A stretch of DNA of 64,000 nt from Micromussa lordhowensis (lineage: Eukaryota; Cnidaria; Anthozoa; Scleractinia; Lobophylliidae), in assembly GCA_964020085.1 (NCBI GenBank), contig OZ026601.1, positions 17,352,530-17,416,529 on the forward strand, given 5' to 3'. The translations under genes and the position numbers were made by a program. Below are positions 20,735-32,793 of the stretch, piece by piece. The stretch's first letter is position 1, and each line of letters begins with the position of its first letter. The notes under the pieces are model-generated. The model saw only the letters and a program-made list of their open reading frames with translations. It had not been told where the DNA came from and made no database searches.

Positions 20735-22666
20735 AATCAACCAACCATTTATTATTATTATTTGAGTCTATAGTTTAAAGGATTACACACCCGCTTATAG
20801 CAGAGCTAATCTAGGCGGGTTGTACTATTTACAATATATATTTACTGTGCAAAAAGTGATAGCAATTGTCACTACCGCGAATACTTAGCTAGTACCAATT
20901 TCGCCAGTTCCTTTTACTTTGAACCGGTCATTTCATCTGACATAGAGTTAGAAATCTCGCTTCTACAATCTAAAAAGGCTTATGGGCTATATTCATGTCC
21001 TATTCGCGTTTTGAAATGCACAAAGAACGTACTTTCACCTCCCTTAGCCGAGCTTATCAACCTCTCTGTTCAAACTGGAAAGTATCCTTCCAAGTTAAAA
21101 CACGCAAAAATTATCCCGGTATACAAAGGCGACGATGAGACCGACCCTAGCAACTACCGTCCTATTTCGTTACTTTCCGTCTTTAACAGGATTTTTGAAC
21201 AAAATTATGTACAACCGATTAAAATCATACATCGAAGATAATGAACTTTTATATAAAGCCCAGTATGGCTTTAGAGAGACATTTTCCACTCAGCATGCAA
21301 TTTTGGACATTGTGAGTATGATACAAACAAATATGGACAAAAAAATGTTTACATGTGGCATTTTTCTGGACTTTAAGAAAGCGTTCGATACGGTCAATCA
21401 CATTATTTTACTTGATAAATTGCACCATTATGGGATTAGAGGTATTGTACATGAGTGGTTTACGTTGTACTTAGCTAATCGAACACAAACAACACACATT
21501 GACAGTGACCATATTTCATCCAAGAAGAACTCGATAACTGGAGTTCCACAAGGGTCTGTTCTAGGTCCTTTACTTTTCCTGATTTATATCAACGACATTT
21601 ATCTGTGTAGCAATAAACTTGGTTTTTATCTATTTGCTGATGACACAAACCTATTATATGCTGACAAGGACCTGAATACCCTGGAAACCGTTGTTAATAA
21701 TGAGCTAAATAGTGTCTGTAACTGGCTTAATGCTAATAAACTAACCATTAATGCAAAGAAATCAAACTTTGTCATCTTTAGGCCAGCACAAAAAAGAATT
21801 AATCATCAGCCGTGTATCAGAATTCCGGATAAGAAAAATAATGGATTCGCGCTTCTTGAATGCAAAGATTATGTAAAATTTTTAGGAGTACTGATTGACA
21901 AAAACCTAACCTGGAGGCCTCATATTGATCATATCGCCTCGAAGATTAACAAAATAATAGGTATAATTGCCAGGCTGAGGCACCATGTACCTTTAAATAC
22001 CCTTCTTCAAATTTACCGTTCGCTGATATTTCCCTACACGCTCTACGGTATACTTGCTTGGGGTCAGGCTTCTCAGTGTGAATTAAAAAAGATTCTCACT
22101 CTGCAAAAGCGCGCACTCCGCCTAATTTTCTTTGCCAGTAATAGATCCCATGCCATCCCTCTTTTTGTTGCTTCCAACATCTTACCTGTTAATATGCTCT
22201 ACATTGAAACGGTCTCCACCATAATGCATGATGTTTCTACTCATTGTACACCTAAAAATATTCGTGAACTTTTTATACATGCATCTGACGTTCATGCATA
22301 TAATACGCGTTTCTCGGCTGCAGATAATCTTTTTGTACAGAAATCTAGATTGAATATGAAACTTAAGTCATTTCCTGTGTTCGGTACGAGATTGTGGAAC
22401 TGTGTACACCCAGATTGGCATAAGCTCACGAAAAGAGCATTTAAAAGAAAAATTCATAAGTTGCTTCTTCTAACTGTACTTGAGATTGAGGGCTATTATG
22501 TTGATGCCCATTCTGTAATATTGAATTTAAACACAAGTAATTATTACACCCTATAGCTATCAATTTCGCATGTAGTCATATTTTTTACTTTACACATTTT
22601 TAATTTGCTTTACCCTTGTACTGTTATTGTACGTGTATCTATTTAGTAACTGTATCACCCTAAACC
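20735..22666 (+). mobile_element. CR1/L2-like LINE inserted in PLE, 5'-truncated
   Basis: 1.9-kb insertion with RT coding in the + direction, bounded by the 5-bp duplication AAACC. The 5' part begins inside the region before RT, so it lacks endonuclease. I see neither a poly(A) nor a microsatellite tail at the 3' end. Confidence 0.8.
20870..22556 (+). pseudogene. CR1/L2-like reverse transcriptase, one frameshift
   Basis: First frame: SDIELEISLLQSKKAYGLYS to DPSNYRPISLLSVFNRIFE. A shift near 21200 leads to the main frame ending at 22556: KAQYGFRETFSTQHAILDI, GIFLDFKKAFDTVNHIIL, GVPQGSVLGPLLFLIYINDI, FYLFADDTNLLYA (catalytic box) and the C-terminal region ending LNLNTSNYYTL. RT is otherwise complete, so this is a young copy with a single visible break. 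Confidence 0.85.
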
Positions 22667-22877
22667 TTTCAGCATTCACAGAATTCACAGAATTCTATCT
22701 CAAGCCTCTTGCCCAAGGTTTACCTTCCTTTGTCAAAGACACCACTCATTTGTTAAAAAAAATTGAAGATCTAAACCGAACAGGTCCTTTTCCTAAAGAA
22801 AGCCTTCTAGTATCATGGGATGTTGTAGCCATGTTTCCTACTATAGACAACGTATATAGGAATTAATGCCATAAAGG

Positions 22878-23250
22878 AAAATATTCATGGCGCTGCTATG
22901 CTGTGTGGTGAAAATGTCGGCGGATCGTCCAGATTGGGACGGATCATGATGACCCATCACAAGTGTGACTGATGGTGACGTTTCGTGACTGCTTGCAGTT
23001 CGCGAGAGACTTAGAAAATATTCATGGCGGTGCTATGTTGTGTGGTGAAAATGTCGGCGGATTGTGATGACCTGTCGCAACTGTGAAGGATGGTGACGGT
23101 TCGTGATCGTTCGTTAGTTGGTGATTGAAAATATTATTCATGGCGGTGTTATTCAGGAGAGGGAAAATTTCGTCAAGGCGTCCCGATTAGGACGAATCGC
23201 AATGATCCCTCACTACCATTACGGATTGTGAAGTTTCGCTACCATTAGTT
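22878..23250. repeat. Three imperfect tandem units of about 120-135 bp
   Basis: Units begin near 22878, 23015 and 23128 with AAAATATTCATGGCG, followed by GCTATGTTGTGTGGTGAAAA and GATGGTGACG-like blocks. The third unit is most diverged. No coding frame spans them. Confidence 0.7.
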
Positions 23251-23611
23251 TTTGAGAGATAACAGTGGAGGCGGGGGGGTGGAATATTGTCGTGTTGTGT
23301 ATTGTAACCGAACGCTATGCCATATTGGAATATGTGCAGTAGCGTGGTTACTATTCGAATCTGTTATACATGTACTACAATAATATGGTATTTAGTGAAT
23401 GTGAAGTGGAGTTTCGATGTTGGTATTAGGCCTTTGGCATGTTGAAGATTGAATGGTAGGAGCACAACTCTAAAGAAGATGAAGTGGTTTCCGAATGGTT
23501 TGGGCCATAAGGCTTACTTAAACGTGCGAACATGAATATTTTGAGCAAATTGATCAAGAAACTATCATGACTTGTAAAGGGGCTATCAACTTGGGTCAGC
23601 AACTCTTCAAT

Positions 23612-24033
23612 CTTCAGAAGCGTCATCGTTATTATAAACTTGATCGTGAACCAAGTAATGTGCCAGCACGAAGTCAGGTCTTATGAGCAACAAGAATAGA
23701 AACGTTAGAGATTTTGTTTTTGTTGTTTCGAGAGTATATGTTCGGGTGCACTTTAGTAAAACTCCTTAAGAGACCTCGTAAATTATTCCAATTAAAGGTT
23801 AAAATATCGCGTACACTGTATTCTTCAGAAGCGTCATCGTTATTATAAACGTGATTGTGAACCAAGTAGGATGCCAGCACGAAGTCAGGTCTTATGAGCA
23901 ACAAGAATAGAAAGGTTAGAGATTTTGTTTTTGTTGTTTTGAGAGTATATGTTCGGGTGCACTTTAGTAAAACTCCTTAAGAGACCTCGTAAATTATTCC
24001 AATTAAAGGTTAAAATATCGCGTACACTGTATT
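23612..24033. repeat. Tandem duplication, 211-bp unit
   Basis: A 211-bp segment beginning CTTCAGAAGCGTCATCGTT (23612) is repeated at 23823 with only a few base differences; both contain GTTCGGGTGCACTTTAGTAA and TTAAAATATCGCGTACACTG. High identity points to a recent duplication. The minus-strand frames over it are the same sequence read twice, and I do not claim they are genes. Confidence 0.85.
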
Positions 24034-25343
24034 CTGTCAGTATTGTTTTGTAATGGAGTTTAAATAATTCTTGGATTGCACTGTCACACAATCCTGACAC
24101 AAGGATAAAATTTGTTGAAAGCCATTCAGTGGATAAAGTCAAGAAACTTTATGTTATAGGAGATGAATAAAGATTACATTTGTTGAATTTTTAAGGTTGT
24201 GCGTTTTCTCCAAGTTCAGATATTTATCGAAACATTAGCGCGAATTAGGTTGCTACCTAGGCGACTGGTTATTTGTACTGAATAAACAAGCATTACATAA
24301 GGTTCTTATGTTCTTTTCCTAATACCTTAACTTCTGAAAGGGCCAAAATTCATGAGATAAGTTCATGTGTTTCGTAAAACGCGTTTGTGACATCTGGTGA
24401 TGATGAGATTAAATTTGTGTTTTCCTTACTTTTTTTGCATAATTGTTATGTTGACCTAAACTTTGAGAGAGGGAGAGTGTGTGATTGCATTTTTTTTGGC
24501 TGGTTTGTTGTTGACCGTTACCCAAGTCTTTCTAGATTTTAGTACTTCATGTTGAGTTGTAGGTTGCCACTCTTTGCCATTATAGATGTACATGTATGGT
24601 TTGTAATTTGTTACAAGACATTCCTATGTTTTGTGAGTTAAGTGCAAGCTTGCGTGGTTACAACTTGCATTTTGTAATTGGTTTTATTTTTACACAACTT
24701 TTTGCAAGTCCACCAACTTTTTCATTCTATATTACTTTATTTAATATGGAGATTGTGTGTAATTTTTATTGTTGCGTTTTGTTATCGTAAAATGGTGGTA
24801 AGTGGGAATTGTTTTTTGTAAATGGGGTTGAAGATTTTTACAGTGTTCATGATTGATAGCATCATCTGTCTTAGGAAGTGGCCTTTATTTAATGTTGGTA
24901 TTTTGAACTGTTGGGGCGCCTTAAGAATGTAAATGCTGCTATGTTTGGGCAACTGGTTGGGATTGAAATAAGCATAAAATGTATTTTTTTGAAGAAATAT
25001 TTGCTGGATATTAGGACTGTATGTACTTTAGGGCATAATGTGTTATTTTGCGTACTTGTTACTGTAATTTGTATGTTGATCAAGTTGTGAGTAAAATCAT
25101 ACTGTAATATTTGTGTGCATGGATTTAGAACTTAAGCTGTTTTCTGTAACACAATTAATAGTAATGGATCATTCTCTTCAATTATTAAGTGATTAATACA
25201 ACAGGACCCAATGTTTCTTAAAAGTAGATTTGCTGTGGAAAAAATTAGAGCGTATTTTGTTGTGACAGACACATAATGGTTTTTTTGTAGCTTACTGCCT
25301 ATAGAGGCGTAAGCTACTATGCTGTCCTTCTGAGTGAGTGAGT

Positions 25344-25376
<33 letters not shown>

Positions 25377-26668
25377 TGAACTCTGCCGATTACAGGCCAT
25401 CGGGAGAGCTTTGGCAATTAGTATGCAAGCCAGCGTAATGGCCGCCGCCTTCGGGGAAATGTCTATTTGCTCAAAATTGGGGCCAGATCTTTCGGAGATG
25501 GGATACAGAAAGTAATTTGGGACCATTTGCTGGCTTCTAAGGCTGAAATTATCCAGAGGTAAGCTTTTATAACTTGAACGTGACGAAGGCCACAAATTGA
25601 ATAAATTATGGACTCTTCGCACTGTCTCGCTTTCTTTTTTGTTTCGTTTTCTTCTGTAGCTTGCCAAGGTCTAAATCTTCTAAGAAAAGTTCGAAAAAGA
25701 TTCAATTTTAAGCTCTCATGGATTTTTTTTTGTGACTGAAACGTCAGTTCGTCTTCCTTCGTTCAGTAAACATGGTCAAAAGAGGTCACAAATAGAATCC
25801 TAAATTAATTCCGGTTTCGTTCGATTTGGCTTAAATTTTAACATGATGAAGCTGGATTGTTAAGGAATAGATTTTACTACTACCAATGTGTGGTAGGTAT
25901 TAACGCTAAAGAGATATATCGCTTCGAAGTCAGAGTTTTGAAAAGAATTCTTTGAAAAGCGTTGGTTTGGCTTGACTTTCTAATAAGAGATTTTTGTTGA
26001 TCCTGACGGAAATAATATCCGGAAAAGGTCATTTCAGCGACGATTCAAACAAATGTTAATTTATATTTATGTTCTGAGCTGAATTTCTAGCTGGTGGCAA
26101 AAGATCTTTTTCAAGAAAGCCAAGATTCACCTCGGGAAGCAACTAATCACTATCAAGAGAGCCAAGTATTTTGTTTTCGTTCTGGATGCGTTGAGATAAT
26201 TGTGGACAAATGCTCTCAAGTTGTGATAAACCACAGTTTCTGGTGCTTCATCATGAGTGAGGACGAATTATGAAGTACCCTTTACGTTTGAAGTACATTG
26301 TAATTTTCTCCTAATACATTTTGTTAACTACAAGCTTTGTGCTAAAATATATTTTTCGTTCATTACAGAGCGTGGTTGCATTTATCTTTAGTTGTAAGTA
26401 ATTTCTAGTGTCGTTCTTTCAGGGCGTTTTAATAAGTTATTCTAAGTAATAGCAGGTACAGTAAGCTACATGCAGTCATCGATTGCCTATTTTTATAATT
26501 ATAGTTCAGTGATTTGAAGATGACAGTTTTGAAAGCAAATTTTACTATTCATGTATATTGGGTGTTCATCCTTGTATAACTCAAACTGTAAGTGGTAGGT
26601 GTAATACTTTGAGGTCATATACACTAGATGTACATCAAAGCTTATCTAAGTTAATATTTGTTATCCAA
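24034..26668. other. Long T-rich stretch, no supported gene
   Basis: About 2.6 kb, T-rich on the + strand. It includes a (GTGA)n microsatellite at about 25331-25352. The frame directly after it, to about 25515, reads ELCRLQAIGRALAISMQASV, which is coding-like but has no start and no family I can name. I saw no splice-bounded exon elsewhere here. Confidence 0.4.
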
Positions 26669-26673
26669 ATTAT

Positions 26674-26980
26674 TGTAACGTTGCTGAGGGTAAAGGTAAA
26701 GAGGCACGCGAACGTAAACAGACTGAGTTCTTCACAACACAAGGTTTATTTTCAACAACTCTTTACACTCTCTAACTCCGGTCCTAAGCCCTAAATGAAC
26801 ACAATGGGCTATACAGAATAAAACAAAGAGGCGCTATCCCAGTTCATAAGAGAGCCTTTGTCGTGGTCTAACCACAGGAAATTCGGTAAGAACAACAATG
26901 CTTGACTATGTATACAAAGAAACCTTTCAAACATAAAGTGTGACATTCAACACTGGTCACGAAATCCTAGCTTCGCTACA
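26674..26980 (-). repeat. Gypsy 3' LTR
   Basis: 307 bp, matching 32487-32793 along its whole length. On the + strand it starts TGTAACG and ends GCTACA, giving TG...CA ends on the coding strand. Confidence 0.9.
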
Positions 26981-26993
26981 CTGCTCCCTCCTC
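26981..26993 (-). other. Polypurine tract of Gypsy element
   Basis: The + strand CTGCTCCCTCCTC is GAGGAGGGAGCAG on the coding strand, directly upstream of the 3' LTR, where plus-strand DNA synthesis is primed. Confidence 0.75.
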
Positions 26994-27096
26994 GAAAATA
27001 TGCGTCCCGCATTGACACGTCCAAATAAACAAATGCAAAAGCTAATCCCCCCAAAAAAGCTAATGATATTTGACAAGGGTACAACGTTCAAGAAGT

Positions 27097-28554
27097 CTAG
27101 TCTAACTGGTAATCCTGCATCCGAGCAGGGGGTCTAACCGCTCTTCTAGGGCGTCGCACAGCTGGGACAGGAGCCGGTTCAGCACTTGGAGGATTCTTGG
27201 GCTCCACTGTAACAGACTGCGGTGACGTGGGGCCAGGACTGGGAGTTTTAACTGGATTTTCTGAAGCTCTGTGGGACTCTGTCTGCTTGGGGGTGCTACC
27301 CTCGGACAGCCAATCAGGAGCATTTGGTCCACGATATGGCTTCAGACGATCATGGTGCACAACTTTGGGCTTTGATTTGGCCCCTTTCTGGATGCGGTAG
27401 AGTACATCACTCATCCTTTTCATGACTAAATAGGGACCATCGAATTGTCGCATCAACTTGGGGCAGATATCTTTCTTCTTCTGGGGACTGTACAGCCAAA
27501 CTGCATCGCCCTTGTCGTATCGACGATGACTTACGGGGCGGTGATCATAATTCCTCTTCTGGCGATCGCTACTCAACTTCAAGTGCTGGCGGGCAAACTG
27601 GTGGATCCGCTCCATTTGCTCACTTAATTTGGCAGCGTACTCCATCGTACTGTTTCCAGTACGTTCTGCTTGCCCGATAACCAGGTCGAGTGGGAGAAGT
27701 GCCTCACGACCCAACATCATTTCATTCGGTGAGAAACCAGGAAACTCATGTACAGAGGAACGATACGCCATCATAAGGAGAGGTAGGTAGAGATCCCAAT
27801 CCGTTTGGTTTTTGTCAACAAATTTAGAAAGCACGGCCTCGAGGGTCCTGTTGAATCGCTCAACCATGCCGTCAGACTGTGGTTGCAAAGGTGTGGTCCT
27901 TGTCTTGTCAATTTCAAGGATCCTGCACATCTCCTGAAACAACTTAGATTCAAAGTTCCGCCCCTGGTCAGTGTCAAGCTGCCTCGGTACTCCAAATCTT
28001 GAGATAAACTCAGGAACGACGACGTTAGCCACAGTCACAGCTTCCTAATTGGGCATGGGATAGGACTCTGTCCATTTCGTAAAGTAATCTGACATGACGA
28101 GGATGTATCTGTTGTCGCTATCAGTGGTCGGTAGGGGGCCCATGACATCAATTGCAATCCTTTCCATTGGGGCTCCGACATTGTAAGTCTTCATTGGCGC
28201 TCGTGGAGTTTTACTTGGCTTCTTCCTCGAGGAACAAACATCACAACGAACGCACCATGATTCAACATCTTTTCGTAGACCACACCAGTAGAAATGTGCT
28301 TTCACCCGCTCGTCGTTTTCTTGAAGCCAAGGTGTCCCGCTGCAGTCTGTCCTTAAACTGTCGGGGAGAACCAGCTTCCAACTAATATCGTCTCCTCTTT
28401 CTGACTCCCACTTCCTGAACAGTACGCCATCTCTGACAGCTAACATGGACCACTGCCCCCAGTAACACTTCAACATAGGACTCTTTCTACTGATGGTTTC
28501 CCAAGGTGGGCGTTCTGCATCTGCTCCTTTAGCCTGATGAGGGTCCCGAGGCAT
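27097..28554 (-). pseudogene. Gypsy integrase, DD35E, one TAG stop
   Basis: The N-terminal zinc region (HFYWCGLRKDVESWCVRCDV) precedes the core: IDVMGPLP (first Asp), DTDQGRNFES (second Asp) and SDGMVERFNRTLE (Glu). A C-terminal GPY/F-type module reads QFDGPYLVMKRMSDVLYRI. The frame is continuous except for TAG at 28045-28047 between MPN and EAVTVANVV, probably CAG to TAG. There is no chromodomain; the tail is proline-rich and ends ARMQDYQLD. Confidence 0.9.
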
Positions 28555-29919
28555 GGGTCACGCAGCTGGGCTTCCCTTATCTCCATGTTGGACAATGTCA
28601 CCAGCCAAGAACTTGCACCGGTACTTACATCCTGCCCCTTGGGAACAAGATGTTCTGCAGTCTTCATTGCTGTTGCGCAATGGTATTCCTCGTCGTCTGC
28701 CTTATTCCTTTCGCTGTCATCTTCCACTGGGTCTGAGTGGTGGAAGCGTTCTTCTTTCTTCTCGCTGTGTTCACAATGCCTGCAGTTGTCACACGGACGT
28801 CGGGAAAGGCCTTCTGCATTTCCATGGTTTTGCCCTTGGCGGTGTTCAACTTCCAGGTCATATATGCCGAGGATCTCGATCCACCTTGCTGTCAGCCCTT
28901 CTGGGTTCTTAAAGTTCATCAGCCACCTCAGTGCACCGTAGTCTGTTCACACTTTAAAATGTCTTCCATAAACATAGTGGTGGAAATGCCTCACAGCGGT
29001 TACTAGGGCCAACAATTCCTTCCTTGTTACACAATACTGCTGTTCAGACTTCGTTAGGCTACGGCTGAAGTAGGCGATAACCTTCTCCTCTTCCCCTTGT
29101 TTCTGTGACAATACAGCTCCGATGCCTGTGTTGCTGGCATCAGTGTCTAGGATGAAGGCGCCCTCTGACGTAGGGGAAGCTAGCACTGGTGTCTGAGCCA
29201 AGACTTGTTTGAGCTGGTGGAACGCGACGTGACATTCACTTGTCCACACAAAGACTCTATTATTTTCTGTTAGACAGTCTAAGGGAGCAGCAACGTTAGC
29301 AAAGCCATGCACAAATCGTGCGGACTGCCTTGATCTTTTCTGGATCCGTTGACACGCCCTCCTCACTGACCACGTGACCAAGGTAGACAACTCGCTTTTT
29401 GAAGAGGTGACATTTCTTTGGGCTCAACTTCAGCCCTGCTTCCCCGAGTCTGGTGAAGACTGAATGCAGCCGCTCCAATTCCACTTCGAAGGTCGCTGCA
29501 TGCACGATGATGTCATCAAGATACAGAAGGCACACCTCCCAAGGGAGACCACTGAGTACCCTTTCCATAAGCCGCTCGAATGTAGCAGGTGCATTACAGA
29601 GCCCGAAAGGCATCACAGTGAACTGGTAAAGGCCACTCCCCGTGGTGAATGCTGTCTTCGGTCGATCCTTCTCTGCAACCTCAACCTGCCAGTAACCACT
29701 TGCAAGATCAAGCGTACTAAACTAACAGGAGCCAGACAGGATGTTGATGGAATCATCTATGCGCAGGAGTGGGTAAGAGTCCTTTACCATGGCAGAATTG
29801 AGCCTGCGGTAATCCACGCAAAAATGGGTGGTCCTATCCTTTTTATGGACTAAGACAATTGGGGATGCCCATGGGTTGGATGAAGGTTCGATGGCTCCAC
29901 GCTTTAGCATGCTCGCCAT
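28470..29919 (-). pseudogene. Gypsy reverse transcriptase and RNase H, with stops and a deletion
   Basis: RT: SPIVLVHKKDRTTHFCVDYR, then TAG at 29722-29724 where Trp is usual, FSTLDLASGYWQ, MPFGLCNAPATFERLM and YLDDIIVHA. After KIKAVR (near 29320) the frame shifts and RFVHGFANVAAPLD follows at once, so the connecting segment before RNase H is deleted. RNase H reads FILDTDASNTGIGAVLSQ, with TGA at 28947-28949 in place of Arg after HFKV, then TDYGALRWLMNFK. The linker to integrase shifts frame near 28515. The TGA fits CpG decay. Confidence 0.9.
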
Positions 29920-29930
29920 TTCTCCCTCCG

Positions 29931-31043
29931 CTACTGCCCGTTGACTAATGGGTAAACATCTACGGTTTTGACGAATAGGCTTGCTTTCGTTTGTGCGGAT
30001 TTCATGCTTGTTCTTCCCATGTCATCGGCAGAATGAGCAAACACATAAGCAAACTCAGTTAACAGCGCTGTGACTTCATTTTTCTGAGTTTCTTCCAGAC
30101 ACGATGCAGTTCTCTGGTAGAAGTCATCGAGGTGGCGTGGTAACACCGTGGTAGAAGGAGTCACTCTACAAGCTCTCCCAGCAGGTGCATCTTCTGTCCG
30201 CCCTCCCGGTTGGCTGGCTTCGGAAATTCCCTCCACTGGTTGGCACCATGCAGCAATAGTGTCTCGGTAAACAGTTTGGGGTTGGTCTGTTGGGTTGAAC
30301 AGTCTCAGGGGGACAACGGCATTGGTTAGGTCCATGAGAGTCTTCGCAACCAGTAGCTGACTCTTCCGAGTGAAACGTACTTGACCCTCTGTGATGCTAA
30401 GGAAAGCTTCCCCACATCGGTCGATTACTTTAGCCGGAACAAGGCTTTCACTCCTGGGTGGTATAACAGTTGTCACCTGCACGACAACTCTCGCACACCT
30501 CGGCAACTGGTCTCCTCCCACACATTCAGTCACATGCCCATTCAAAGCAAACTCATGACGTCCCTGTCCTAAGGTCAACCGACAATTATGCTTTTTAATG
30601 AAATCCATGCCAATGATCCCATCCAGCTCTATCTCCACGACCCACACATCGTGAAAGACTTCCTCTTCGCCCAAGCAAATGCGGAAACGTCGGCGGCCTA
30701 AGAATGGAAGGCAGTTGCCATCGGCGAGAAGCATGCTGGTCTCCACTCGTTCAAGGGGTGGGCATTCCGGGGCATTTATCCTGTTCAACACAGATGGCTT
30801 GACAATTGTGACATTTGCTCCTGTGTCCACTAGAAAAGTCACTTCAACCCCAGAAACATGTCCTTTAGCCAAGGGGCCATCCTCGGTGTTGGCTACCTTT
30901 TCTACTACTGGCTGAAGGGTTGGGAGCCTTGCAGTGGAGGGGGCAGCTGAGTTCTGGCTTGCAAGCGTGGCTGGGAGCCGTTTCCTGACTGTGGTTGCCT
31001 TTGTCCTGGGCAATCGCACTGTAAGTGGTTGAGGGCACCACAA
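29931..31043 (-). pseudogene. Gypsy protease region (retropepsin) of pol
   Basis: An open 370-codon frame with VTFLVDTGANVTIVKPSVL, the aspartic protease active site DTG, and a flap-like GIIGMDFIKKHNCRL 65 residues later, which is a typical retropepsin ILG-type motif. Downstream is a spacer of about 200 residues before RT, which begins in the next frame. It overlaps the gag C-terminus in another frame, consistent with gag-pol frameshifting. This piece itself is intact. Confidence 0.85.
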
Positions 31044-32367
31044 GTGAAGCAGCCTGAGTAATTGCCTGGTAGATACCTACTCCCAAAATGGTGCACTCCA
31101 ACACATGGTCGTAAGGGCTTTTCTTGTTTTGCTAGGAGTTTGTTGACAAATTGCCGTAGTTCTCCGACTTGCTGTTGGAGGTCATTCCCGTGAGGGGACA
31201 TGGGCGCAGGTGCTTCGGGAGGAGGTGGAAAGAAAAGGCTTCGATTTCTAAGGCCGTCGTTAGTGCTTCTTGCAAGGATTTCGGCCTGACTTGATGAATA
31301 CGCCACAGTACCTTACTCTCAGGGAGGGCATCTATATAAATGGTCTCTCGCCAGGGTATCTTGTAGGGTCGATGGCGCATCTGGATAAGCTTGGCGGCTG
31401 AGGCGCTCAATTGCCTGGCTTAGTTGAGGCAATGCTTCATCGCGTTTCCTTGTGCGACAGCGAAGCTGAGCCCTATACATCTCGGTTTGGTGTTTTGAGC
31501 CAAACCGGGATTCCAACGCCTCAATTAACGCTGAGAAATCTTTCCCCTTACTAGGATCTAGATCCCCTAAGGTCGCGCGGGCGGGGCCCTGGAGAAAGGC
31601 TGCCAGGTAAATGGCCTCGGTGCGATCATCCCAGCCGTTCAGTTTGGCAACAATTCAAACTGGGCGCAGTAGTCGTCCCACAAACTCACTCCATCATAGG
31701 GGCTCGGTCTAATACGCAGTTTCTTGCTCGGGGATGGTGCTTATGATTGTGGGAGGAAAGGCTGTTGTCCTGTCCTGATGTGCTCTTTCGTGCCAGCCAG
31801 CTGGTCGATCTTTTTAAAGAAGCCCATAGTTCATCCCCATCATCATTCAAATGATGGTTCCTGTCGCCTTTGGTAGAGTGTTGTGGTGTTACAGCGCATA
31901 AATCAGTGCTGGTTTGTGTGAATTGGCGTGGGACGGATTCTGGCGGACTGGATACTAAAGGCTTGTCACTGTCATGCAACACGGGATGTGTTGTCTTACC
32001 CATGCGAATCTGTGCTTTTACTCGCTCATCGTCTCTTGTCTTTTGGGACAGTTCAAGGGCTCTTAGCTTCTCTGCCATAGAGCTCATAGAGCCGACTATC
32101 TCGTGCGTGGAGTCGCTTTTGTACCAAAGCGAGGCCTTGTTCTACATGCAAGAGCGTCTCCCGAAGTCCGCCCGTAGATGCCACGTCAGCCTTGTGCGTT
32201 TTGCCATAATTCATTTCAGCGGGAGTTAAGCGCCTCCAGGATGGCAAATCATCTTGGATTGGGGTAAGCCTCTCGGCCGAAGGTGGGAAACCAGAATCGA
32301 AGCCCCGAGAGGGTGTAACTTCGTCGAAGGTAATTAAGTCATACTTGCCTGTCGCGTGGAATGCCAT
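30905..32367 (-). pseudogene. Gypsy gag with zinc knuckle, frameshifted
   Basis: Frames 32367-32053, 32087-31686, 31516-31319, 31410-31132 and 31306-30905 overlap in series. It begins MAFHATGKYDLITFDEVTPS and has a coiled segment (LRETLLHVEQGLALVQKRLH). The middle capsid-like part is broken by several shifts near 31690-31520. It ends with CFTCGALNHLQCDC, a C-x2-C-x4-H-x4-C nucleocapsid knuckle. I assume translation starts at 32367, about 120 bp inside the 5' LTR. Confidence 0.75.
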
Positions 32368-32467
32368 GTGTTTGCAGTCAAAAAGTCAAATGTACAAATT
32401 AAATTTCAGGGCTAAAGGCCTACTTTACCACTTTCCTGACTACTCTGATACTTGAAAACTGTAGTTC

Positions 32468-32486
32468 CACCACCGCTGCTACCAAA
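32468..32486 (-). other. Primer-binding site of Gypsy element
   Basis: Just inside the 5' LTR the coding strand reads TTTGGTAGCAGCGGTGG. TGGTAGCAG is complementary to the 3' end of initiator-type tRNA-Met (CTGCTACCA); the next bases diverge. The tRNA assignment is from memory. Confidence 0.6.
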
Positions 32487-32793
32487 TGTAACGTCACCGA
32501 TGGTAAAGGTAAAGAGACACATGAATGTAAACAGACTGAGTTCCTCACAACACGAGGTTTATTTTCAACAACTCTTTACACTCTCTAACTCCGGTCCTAA
32601 ACCCTAAATGAACACAATGGGCTATACAGAACAAAACAAAGAGACACTATCCCAGTTCATAATAGAGCCTCTGTCGCGGTCTAACCGCAGGAAATTCGGT
32701 AAGAACAACAACGCTTGACTATGTATACAAAGAAACCTTACAAACATAAAGCGTGACATTCAACACTGGTCACGAAATCCTAGCTTCCCTACA
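32487..32793 (-). repeat. Gypsy 5' LTR
   Basis: 307-bp partner of 26674-26980. It should contain the promoter of the element; I saw no certain TATA box. Confidence 0.9.

Larger units (their letters stand above)
20440..22866 (+). pseudogene. Penelope-like RT, split by a LINE insertion
   Basis: The left half (20440-20734) reads MKEQLRNPLHYEKLD, QWGKKCLEKGQINEDIALWV and FGTIKTHKEGNPLRLI (RT fingers). The right half (22667-22866) continues EFYLKPLAQGLPSFVKDTTH and LLVSWDVVAMFPTIDN (palm start). Between them sits a CR1/L2-like LINE flanked by AAACC on both sides (20730-20734 and 22662-22666); skipping it restores the PLE frame exactly. A 9-bp ACAGAATTC duplication sits at 22677-22694. The catalytic palm and nuclease are missing downstream. 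Confidence 0.85.
26674..32793 (-). mobile_element. Ty3/Gypsy LTR retrotransposon, full-length, inactivated
   Basis: Two 307-bp LTRs flank a minus-strand gag-pol interior in the order gag, protease, RT, RNase H, integrase. LTR ends on the coding strand are TGTAG...CGTTACA. The flanks are TTAT at 26670-26673 and 32794-32797, a 4-bp target duplication. By eye the LTRs differ at about 22 of 307 positions (roughly 93% identity), mostly transitions. All coding regions have stops, shifts or a deletion, so it is not autonomous. Confidence 0.9.

Noticed and set aside
23674..24142. Two similar minus-strand frames repeating SVRDILTFNWNNLRGLLRSF
   Set aside because: They are the two copies of the 211-bp duplication read once each. 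Identity comes from the DNA repeat; there is no start context or known domain.
25317..25705. Minus-strand frames of 80 and 116 codons near the (GTGA)n repeat
   Set aside because: Composition fits random reading of the opposite strand; no splice sites or motif.
27197..28941. Several + strand frames of 60-134 codons
   Set aside because: All lie antisense to Gypsy integrase, RNase H and linker coding sequence and have no recognisable domains.
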